Shown here one piece after another: positions 56,515 through 64,000 of a stretch of DNA of 64,000 nt. Under the pieces are notes generated by a model. That model saw only the letters and a program-made list of their open reading frames with translations. It made no database searches and was not told the DNA's origin. Location of the stretch: the NCBI GenBank assembly GCA_008828725.1, contig MEHQ01000974.1, forward strand, positions 220,471 to 284,470. Direction: 5' to 3'. The position numbers and the translations under genes were made by a program. Within the stretch, counting starts at the first letter, position 1; every line of letters begins with the position of its first letter. Source of the DNA: Saccharina japonica (taxonomy: Eukaryota > Sar > Phaeophyceae > Laminariales > Laminariaceae).

Positions 56515-57480
56515 TACTGGCTGTGCCTGTGGTAAGAAATAAGCACTACCTGGCTTGGTGAATGAGCTCGGCACTTTTCCTGATTTTTTCTAGTGGTCTT
56601 GCTTTCGATTTTTTGTTTTTTTTTTCAGTTTATTTGCTTGTTGTATGGTCTGTCGCATCTCCTCCAGGGGGGCACGATAGCTATGCTACAACCCCTCGCA
56701 TTATTTAGTTTGTTTTATTTTGATTGATTTTGCCGTGGTCGCTTTTGCCTTTGTTTTTTCTTGTCCTTCCGTATGCTCTTACTCGTAGGTTTTATTCGAT
56801 TGTATAGCTACGTACGTACGTACGTACGTACGTACCTGGTACGTATTCATTTCGTTTTTGTTTTTCCCTCCTCTCTTTCCTGTCTTCCGTGTGTTGCACG
56901 AAGACGAAACGGAATTGAGTAGGAAGCGCCGCGCATCCGTTGTATGGGTGGCGCCCAAGGGAATGGAGACGGGGGGGGCGGACGGTTCGTAGGGAAACCG
57001 CGGCTGACGAAAGCAGGAAGAAGAAGGTAGCAAGGTACCAGACCGACTAGCTGATAGAAGTTGTCTGTAATACGGTACAAACCTGCCTCGGATGTTTGGA
57101 AGGTGCTTTTTTTGTGTGCTTCGGTTGTCTATATGTTCCTTTCGTTCTTAGTCTTGCTCTGTTTACGTTGTTTTCATTATTTACTATATTTTATGTTATT
57201 TTTCTGTCGCATCTCCTCCGGGAGAAGCGCGACACTTTTTGCTTTGCCTTTTGGTATCGTTTTTATTCGTTTGTTGATCTGTTTTATTGTACATATGTAT
57301 TTGTTGTTATTTATGTTTCCCGTTTTCGCTTTTCGCTTATTCTTTTTTTTCTCTTCCACGCAGCTGGATTGCTAGCAGGGTAGGTCGTGCCTGTCGCATA
57401 TATGGTGCCGCATGCTGTACTTCTCTCGGCCGTACATACTTTACTGATATGCAAACTGATAGCGGTGAGTCTCTGGTTCG
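56515..57480 (+). mobile_element. LINE 3' half, copy of 58533-59400
   Basis: Starts TGTACTGGCTGTGCCTGTGG as at 58530. It contains an (ACGT)n run at 56812-56838, the C-terminal coding block (GACGAAACGGAATTGAGTAG, ~56900), the UTR and GGATTGCTAGCAGGGTAGGT (~57366). After about 57400 it becomes indel-rich. Confidence 0.75.
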
Positions 57481-57759
57481 TAGTTTCTGTGATCACCATA
57501 CATGATCTAGGCTGCTTGGCACGTTCGTAGGAGGAACGCAAATCGGATACACGAGCACACTGAGGCTGGTGAGCTGGGATGTGCCGACGGTAGACGACGG
57601 AGCGGTTACGGTTTTATATGTCGAAGACACCCACTCGCTCATTGAAACGATATAACTGCCTTGGTATAGGTCGGCAGGGAATATGACGTGCGTGCTTCAA
57701 GGGTACATTTGCTGTGAGAGAGTGCAAAGGACCGCCACTCGTTTTTCTACTGTATATGT
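57481..57759 (+). other. Degraded LINE 3' end with indel-rich sequence
   Basis: Bases 57515-57650 align with 59525-59605 only if many single extra bases are allowed, for example GGTTACGGTTTTATATGTCG against GGACGGTTTAATGTG. The remainder is unassigned. Confidence 0.5.
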
Positions 57760-58357
57760 GTGTGTGTGTGTGTTCTTCACATTAAACCTTCCTTTCTACC
57801 CGTCGACATCCAGCACACCCAGTGTCCGTGCCGATTCATCATCCTAAAAAGGTACCAGTTCTGTGGTCACAAAACTACGACACAGAGATACTACGCTCAG
57901 TGCAGTAAGCAGAGCAGACAATGCAATGCCATATACGACAGGCAAGACCTACCCTGCTAGCAATCCAGGTGCATGCAAGAGAAAAAAAGAGAAAAGAAAG
58001 AAAAAAGCGAAAAGGAAAAATAATAGAAAGTAAACATACTGAAGCAAATCAACAATCAAGCAACCAAACAAAAGCATGACAAAATGAAAAGAAAAAAAGT
58101 GTCGTGCTTCTCCCAGATGAGATGCGACATCTAGTTAAGAGAAACCAAATGAAATGAAACGAAACGAAATGAAATGAAATGAAATGAACCGAAAAAAAAC
58201 AGTGCCAACAAAGCAAGACTAAGAACGACAGGAAAGGACAGGCAGCCAGAGCACACCAAAAGTACCTTCCAGCCAGCTGAGGCAGGTTTGAGCCGGTAGT
58301 ACAGGCAGGTTCTACCAGCTAGTCGGTCTGGTACTGGTACCTACTCTGTTTGCCGTN
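57760..58357 (-). mobile_element. LINE 3' UTR and terminus
   Basis: Minus-strand order: UTR start GGTAGAACCTGCCTGTACTA (~58310), T-rich tract, GGATTGCTAGCAGGGTAGGT (~57955) and GGTTTAATGTGAAGAACACA at 57768. It ends at the N at 58358, inside the C-terminal coding block. Confidence 0.8.
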
Positions 58358-58358
58358 T
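58358..58358. other. Single ambiguous base (assembly join)
   Basis: The N separates a LINE C-terminal block from an unrelated LINE 3' end (matching 269-446), so the adjacency may be artificial. Confidence 0.85.
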
Positions 58359-58530
58359 AGGTGTACCTCTTCGGACTTGTGTATCCTTTCCCTGCTAAGT
58401 GTACGTGTTCTTTAGGATTCTCTGATGGCTCTAGCACTTTTGTGACCACGGGCCGTGATCTTGCTAGATCAGACTATAGGGATTAGCAACTGAAACGAGT
58501 TTAATGTGAAGAAAAACAACAAAACAACAA
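58359..58530 (+). mobile_element. LINE 3'-terminal fragment, A/C-rich tail
   Basis: Nearly identical to 269-430. It ends GAGTTTAATGTGAAG followed by AAAAACAACAAAACAAC. Confidence 0.75.
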
Positions 58531-58532
58531 AC

Positions 58533-59612
58533 AACTGTACTGGCTGTGCCTGTGGTAAGAAATAAGCACTACCTGGCTTGGTGAATGACGAGCTCGGCAC
58601 TTTTCCTGATTTTTTCTAGTGGTCTTGCTTTCGATTTTTTGTTTTTTTTTCAGTGTATTTGCTTGTTGTATGGTCTGTCGCATCTCCTCCAGAGGGGCAC
58701 GATAGCTATGCTACAACCCCTCGCATTATTTAGTTTGTTTTATTTTGATTGATTTTGCCGTGGTCGCTTTTGCCTTTGTTTTTTCTTGTCCTTCCGTATG
58801 ATCTTACTCGTAGGTTTTATTCGATTGTTTAGCTACGTACGTACGTACGTACGTACCTGGTACGTATTCATTTCGTTTTTGTGTTTCCCTCCTCTCTTTC
58901 CTGTCTTCCGTGTGTTGCACGAAGACGAAACGGAATTGAGTAGGAAGCGCCGCGCATCCGTTGTATGGGTGGCGCCCAAGGGAATGGAGACGGGGGGGGC
59001 GGACGGTCGTAGGGAAACCGCGGCGGACGAAAGCAGGAAAGAGACGGCAAACAGAGTAGGTGCCAGACCGACTAGCTGGTAGAAGCTGTCTGTACTACGG
59101 GTACAAACCTGCCTCGGATGTTTGGAAGGTGCTTTTTTTGTGTGCTTCGGTTGTCTGTATGTTCCTTTCGTTCTTAGTCTTGCTCTGTTTACGCTGTTTT
59201 CATTATTTACTATATTTTATGTTATTTTTCTGTCGCATCTCCTCCGGGAGAAGCGCGACACTTTTTGATTTGCCTTTTGGTATCGTTTTTATTCGTTTGT
59301 TGATCTGTTTTATTGTACATATGTATTTGCTGTTATTTATGTTTCCCGTTTTCGCTTTTCGCTTATTCTTTTTTTTTCTCTTCGACGCAGCTGGATTGCT
59401 AGCAGGGTAGGTCGTGCCTGTCGCATATATGGCATTGTATTGCCTGCTCTATTTACTGCATTGCAAAACATAGTATCTCTGTGTCGTAGTTTTGTGACCA
59501 CATAATAACTAACTGGTGCCTCTCTAGGAGGAAGAATCGGTACAGACACTGGGTGTGCTGGATGTCGACGGGTAGAACGGACGGTTTAATGTGAAGAACA
59601 CACACACTGCTG
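58533..59612 (+). mobile_element. LINE 3' half with complete 3' end
   Basis: The coding tail (58890-59082) reads DETELSRKRRASVVWVAPKG and ends RVGARPTSW, similar in type to the tail of the 9.1-kb LINE. The UTR follows, with GGATTGCTAGCAGGGTAGGT (~59390), and the end is GGACGGTTTAATGTGAAGAA plus (CA)n. An (ACGT)n run sits at 58833-58857. No RT motifs remain. Confidence 0.8.
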
Positions 59613-59707
59613 CTGTACGGATGTATCGCCAAGAACAACCGAAAGGACGGGATGAAAATAACAAAATAACCCGAGAGTGAGGCAAGATGGATGAGGGGTG
59701 CTTACCA

Positions 59708-60420
59708 TGTGTGTGTGTTCTTCACATTAAACCTTCCTTTCTACCCGTCGACATCCAGCACATCCAGTGTCCGTGCCGATTCATCATCCTAAAAAGGTAC
59801 CAGTTCTGTGGTCACAAAACTACGACACAGAGATACTACGCTCATCAGTGCAGTAAGCAGAGCAGACAATGCAATGCCATATACGACAGGCAAGACCTAC
59901 CCTGCTAGCAATCCAGGTGCATGCAAGAGAAAAAAAGAGAAAAAAGAAAAAAGCGAAAAGAAAAAATAATAAAAAGTAAATATACTGAAGCAAATCAATA
60001 ATCAAGCAACCAAATAAAAAGCATGACAAAAAAAGAAAGAAAGTGTCGTGCTTCTCCCAGAGGAGATGCGACCTCCAATAAAAAACCAAATGAAATGAAA
60101 GAAAATAAAATGGACCGAAACAGCGCCAACAGAGCAAGACTGAGAACGACAGGATAGGACAGCCAGCCGGAGCACACCGAAGGCCAGCCGAGGCAGGTTT
60201 GTGCCCATAGTACAGGCAGGTTCTACCAGCTAGTCGGTCTGGCACCTACTCTGTTTGCCGTCTCTTTCCTGCTTTCGTCCGTCCTGGTTTCCCTATGACC
60301 CCCCCCACCCTCCGTCTCCCTTCCCTTGGGCGCCACCCATACAACGGGTACGTGGCACTTCCAACTCAATTCCGTTTCGTTCTCGTGTAACACACGAGAG
60401 TCCCGGAAAGAGAACGGGGA
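59708..60420 (-). mobile_element. LINE 3' half, same family as 24243-24925
   Basis: The unit from (CA)n and GGTTTAATGTGAAGAAC at 59715 up to the coding block at 60260-60400 matches 24243-24925 with few changes. The match continues through 60420-61090, matching 24925-25622. Confidence 0.8.
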
Positions 60421-60763
60421 ATGACAAAACCAAAATGAATACGTACGTAGCTAAGCCACCAAAGAAAGTCCTAGGACAAATACGGAAGGCGGAGAAACAA
60501 AGGCAAAAGCGATCACGGTAACATAAATAAGTGAAACAAAGTAAACGAAGCAAATGATGCGAGGGGTTGTAGCATCGCTGTCGTGCCCCCCTTGAGAAGC
60601 AACAACAGGCAATACAACAAGCAAAAAGAAAAATGAAAAAAAGAAAAATAAGAAAAAAAATCAAACAAACAAACAAACAAAGGGAAAGAAAGACCACCAG
60701 AAACAGTGCCGCGTTCGAAGCGGCTACAGAGGTGCGCGGCACGGGTAGTCTAGGTGGGACTTA

Positions 60764-61255
60764 CTAGTCAGCCTGGTACCTTGCTATCCTGTCGGCTGTT
60801 TCCCTCCTGCTCTCATCAGCCGCGGTTTCCGTACGACTGTTGCCCCCCCCCTTCCCATTCCCTTTTGCACCCCCCGCAACGGATGCGTGGCGCTGTCTAC
60901 TCAGTTCCGCCTCTACCTTGTGCCACCGGATCATGAACTGTTCAGCCGCTTCGAGGACCCCCCTGTGCCACTTGCCCACTTTAGTTGCTGCAATGGTCCA
61001 TACTGCGGTCTCTACTCCAAACACCAACGGGACCTGTGCCGTGGACCCCTTGGAGGCTTGAAACACCTTGAGGTCTTCAGCAAGGCATTTCTGCCAGGAC
61101 TTTGGTTGTCCGCCCGGTCTGCGTCCCTCCCCACCCGTCATGGTCCCGAACATCACCCGGCTGGGTAGTCGCCCCTTGGGTTGCCGTGCCACGGCTCCCG
61201 CAAAGAACAGCCGTCGTTTACGGGTCGTCGTTTCGATGCTCTCGCATCGTGTCTG
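60764..61255 (-). pseudogene. LINE RT C-terminal fragment
   Basis: On the minus strand: RKRRLFFAGAVARQPKGRLP (~61230), SWQKCLAEDLKVFQ, VPLVFGVETAVWT, KWHRGVLEAAEQFMIRWHK and a basic end, stop at 60764. It parallels the C-terminus of the LINE at 8600-9108 (RRLLFAGAVARQPDGRLPKR). The 5' end is cut near 61255. It extends the copy at 25270-25622 by about 50 codons. Confidence 0.8.
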
Positions 61256-61429
61256 CCATGGATGGGTTCGAGTTAGTAAGGGTTGAGGGTCATAAATTGT
61301 GTACAATACGAATATTAAGTACAGATAGTACAAGTAACCCTATAACCAATCAGACCGAATCAACCATATATATACTGAATAGTCCCATTTATTCGAAGAA
61401 GTGATAAGCTCTACATACTGACTGAGTGA

Positions 61430-61650
61430 GAGTGTGTGTGTTCTTCACATTAAACCTTCCTTTTTTCCCGTCGACATCCAGCACACCAGTCTCCGTGCCG
61501 ATTCTTCATCCTAAAAAGGTACCAGTTCTGTGATCACAAAACGACACAGAGATACTACGCTCAGTGCAGTAAGCAGAGCAGACAATGCAATGCCATACCT
61601 GGTATACGACAGGCAAGACCTACCCTGCTAGTAATCCAGGTGCATGCGAG
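61430..61650 (-). mobile_element. LINE 3' terminus
   Basis: Minus-strand order GGATTACTAGCAGGGTAGGT (~61640), then GGTTTAATGTGAAGAACACA at 61440. Confidence 0.75.
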
Positions 61651-61689
61651 AGAAAAGTGGATAATATGGGCGATATGAGTTTTTTGTTA

Positions 61690-61910
61690 TTATATTATTT
61701 TTTTCACATTAAACCGTCGGCAAACAGAGTAGGTACCAGACCGACTAGCTGGTAGAACCTGCCTGTACTACGGGCACAAACCTGCCTCGGCTGGCTGGAA
61801 GGTGCTTTTGGTGTGCTCCGGCTGGCTGTGTCCTTTCCTGTCGTTCTTAGTCTTGCTCTGTTCGCGCTGTTTTTTTCGGTCCATTTCATTTCGTTTCATT
61901 TCATTTGCCG
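61690..61910. mobile_element. LINE pieces: inverted 3' end joined to a 3' UTR start
   Basis: 61690-61712 is GGTTTAATGTG on the minus strand with an A/T-rich tail. From 61715 the plus strand gives the coding end GGCAAACAGAGTAGGTACCA and the UTR start GGTAGAACCTGCCTGTACTA up to about 61900. Confidence 0.65.
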
Positions 61911-61989
61911 TGGCGCAATCCCGACGCAGTCCTGGCAGCCATCTAGCCAGCCTACCTGCTGACTCACAATTGTCATTGGCCGATCGATG

Positions 61990-62270
61990 CTGATGGGCCG
62001 GCCCGGGGTTGGCCGGCCCGGCCCAGCCCATACATTTCCGATATGATGGGGCGCGGCCCGGTCCGGCCCATCAAATTTAACTTTGGTGGGCCGCGACCCG
62101 GCCCGGCCCGTCAAATTTTCAGAGGATGGGCGGCGGCCCGGCCCAGCCCATCACATTTTCAAGCATTCACGGCCCGGCCCGGCCCGGCCCGGCCCATCAC
62201 ATGGCAGCGAGGCCCATGAGACACGGGTTCTTTACGGGCCGGCCCGACAATTTTCATGCGCCGGCCCATG
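61990..62270 (+). repeat. GGCCCGGCCC minisatellite, array 1
   Basis: GGCCCGGCCC cores followed by CATCAAATTTT or CATCACATTTT and GAGGATGGGC recur about every 45-55 bp, five to six times. The region is extremely GC-rich. Confidence 0.8.
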
Positions 62271-62297
62271 TCTTATCCGGTACTAAAAGGTGCATGG

Positions 62298-63044
62298 GTG
62301 TACGCCAGGGCGTAAAATAGGTGGTGAAAATTTGCGCTGCTGCACCTTTTTCTCGCAAATCCCGTTCTTTTCACCACGTGTCGAAGGCATGGTGCGGCTT
62401 GCCGCACCACATTATTTTTGTGCCGCACCTTTTTTCGCCGGAGGCGAAAAAACATGTGCGGGTCCTTTGTCGCCGTAGGCGAAAAACGTATTTTGGGTCT
62501 GTTTCGCCGCAGGCGAGAAACAAAATTCGCGTGTTTTTCGCCGCAGGCGAAAAAACTAAAAATGTTTGGGTTTGTTTTGTCTTGTTTTCGTCTCAGATGC
62601 TATGTTTTGGCTCTTGTTTCCTCTTTTGGCATAGAGTACTTTACTTCTTTTGAGAATTCGATTGAAACTGTTGCCGTTTTCCTATGCCTGAGGACGTTCC
62701 AGGCAAACCAGGCCAGGGACACTGTGGCATATGTGGCGCCTATTCAAGCACCTCACATCTGCTGACGATATGTCTGATGCTTTTTGACCGTAAGTTTGTC
62801 CTTGTTTCTTGTCTTCGCATAATGCAGTACATTCTAAGGCAGTAGGCACCACGTATACAAGAGGATAAACCGAGCGGGTTAGACGCACATTTTGAGTATA
62901 TTGACGCATATCACATAAATGGTAAACAAAAACGGCCTCCGGCGGCCCTCCGGGGACCCTCCGGGGGCCCCTGCGGGGAGCCGCACATCGCCTTCAGCGA
63001 TGTGGTGCGGGCCCGCACCACGAGCCTGACGCCCTGGTGTACGC
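62298..63044. mobile_element. Hairpin-rich element with 16-bp inverted ends
   Basis: GTGTACGCCAGGGCGT at 62298-62313 is inverted at 63029-63044 with two mismatches. Inside are hairpins at 62390-62409 (TGGTGCGGCTTGCCGCACCA), four GCGAAAAA hairpins at 62431-62554 and a perfect palindrome GTGGTGCGGGCCCGCACCAC at 63002-63021. No transposase-like ORF. The class is unknown. Confidence 0.55.
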
Positions 63045-63639
63045 TGACGTGATTTTCTTACGTTAAGTGTTGACTGTTCGTTTTTATTTTGTATAAGCAG
63101 TGATGTTTTGGCGGCTTCGTCCCACGCTACAGCAGCAGCAGCCGTCCTCATCCCCTTTTCGACATCGACACACACGTAAACCTCGCTGCAACCTTCAGGC
63201 CGAAGATGTCCCCTGTATGGGGCTACTTCGCGAAGTTGCACCGACGGTTCCGTCCGCGGGACGAACCAGGGCAAGAGCGTTATTATACTGTATGCGTCGC
63301 GGAGAAGGCAAGGAGTGTCGTCCGTGCCGTCCGTACACACACAGCGGTACCAAGGTTTTCATCCGACATTTGCACAAGGCATCCTCGTATATTAACCCGA
63401 GGCGACTTGCCAGAGATGCATCGTACGAACGCAGCTGTTTTTGGCGGATAGCGCCCCAAGCACACCCAAAAGACTGTAGAAGTAGCAGTACTCCTGTACA
63501 CCACATCTCATGGGTCGCGACCCGGGCGGGGACGACAACATACGTGGGCCACCTCATGGGCACGGTGGACGTCGTAGTAGCAGTATGGGTAGCAACCACA
63601 TTGCATGGGCAGCAATCCGAGCCGGCCCATGTTGAGTCC
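63045..63639. other. No gene assigned
   Basis: Open frames of 81-224 codons exist on both strands and overlap each other. None has a domain I recognise, and the plus-strand frame runs into the GGCCC array. A spliced host gene cannot be excluded. Confidence 0.4.
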
Positions 63640-63930
63640 ACATCTCATGGACCGTGGCCCGGCCCGGTCCATCAAATTTCGGGAGGATGGGCCGCAGACC
63701 GGCCCGGCCCATCAAATTATCAGAGGATGGGCCGCGGCCCGGCCAAGCCCATCATATTTTCAAATGTTTACTGACCGGCCCGGCCCGGCCCATCAATTTT
63801 ACGAAAGTAACGACCCGGCCCGGCCCGGCCCATCACATTTTCAAACGTCTCGGCCCGGCCCGGCCCGGCCCGGCCCGTCACAGTTTTTAGATCGGCCCGG
63901 CCCGGCTCAGCCCGGATAAACGGCCCACCA
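63640..63930 (+). repeat. GGCCCGGCCC minisatellite, array 2
   Basis: The same unit as array 1 (GGCCCGGCCC, CATCAAATT, AGAGGATGGGCCG) in the same orientation, about seven repeats. ORFs here (repeating PARPGPAHH) are by-products. Confidence 0.8.
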
Positions 63931-64000
63931 CAAGCCCTGCAGTTTGTTATCACTATTCTGGCAGCTGATTGGTTGCCCAAATCCATGCCAGTGGCTGCCG

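Noticed and set aside
62879-63641. Possible host exons on the minus strand
   Set aside because: Two open frames look protein-like but have no domain I recognise, no splice evidence, and overlap an equally long frame on the other strand.
63654-63919. Proline/arginine-rich ORFs at 63.6-63.9 kb
   Set aside because: They are translations of the GGCCC minisatellite.
61990-63930. hAT-type terminal inverted repeats made of GGCCC motifs
   Set aside because: The arrays are in the same orientation, not inverted, and no 8-bp target duplication or transposase is visible.

Overview
This window looks like repeat-dominated nuclear DNA of a eukaryote. Almost everything recognisable is a retrotransposon, a SINE, a MITE-like fold-back element, a satellite or a microsatellite. 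I see no bacterial-style operon, no rRNA, no convincing free tRNA gene and no host protein-coding gene that I can name. The families (Ty3 element with an added 3' module, copia-type gag, APE- and RLE-type LINEs, tRNA-derived SINEs) would fit a protist or alga such as a stramenopile, but the sequence does not prove the organism. Single N characters at 9752 and 58358 mark joins in a draft assembly.

Layout. 1-5.1 kb: LINE 3' ends, four small inverted-repeat elements, a 277-bp fold-back element, a SINE and a solo Ty3 LTR. 5.1-6.2 kb: SINEs. 6.2-9.75 kb: a 5'-truncated, multiply broken APE-type LINE. 9.75-14.56 kb: a perfect (ACAT)n tract of about 4.8 kb that starts where the LINE ends. 14.7-17.9 kb: a piggyBac-like MITE, a ~216-bp satellite and a direct repeat. 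18.5-19.9 kb: the 3' end of a second Ty3 copy. 20-27 kb: LINE, SINE, copia and G-rich repeat fragments, including a block that recurs at 45.8-49.5 kb. 27.4-40.2 kb: a 12.8-kb Ty3 element on the minus strand with two 258-bp LTRs, gag, protease, RT, RNase H, integrase and a chromodomain/Tudor-like tail. 40.4-53 kb: G-rich elements, two copia gag relics, an RLE-LINE fragment and the segmental duplication. 53.3-56.1 kb: a larger RLE-type LINE relic carrying two insertions of one MITE family. 56.5-61.9 kb: back-to-back LINE 3' halves in both orientations. 62-64 kb: GGCCC-rich minisatellites around a hairpin-rich inverted-repeat element.

How the parts relate. The autonomous elements (Ty3, copia, APE-LINE, RLE-LINE) are all inactivated here by frameshifts, stops or altered catalytic residues. 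The SINEs and MITEs are non-autonomous and would have depended on such enzymes elsewhere in the genome. Nesting (MITEs inside a LINE and in a SINE tail, a SINE bordering a truncated Ty3 copy) gives a relative order of insertions. The observations most worth following up are the Ty3 element (YLDE in place of YxDD, the C-terminal Tudor-like module, a small antisense ORF shared by two copies), the microsatellite that looks like an expanded LINE tail, and islands of duplicated sequence with a raw-read-like indel pattern.
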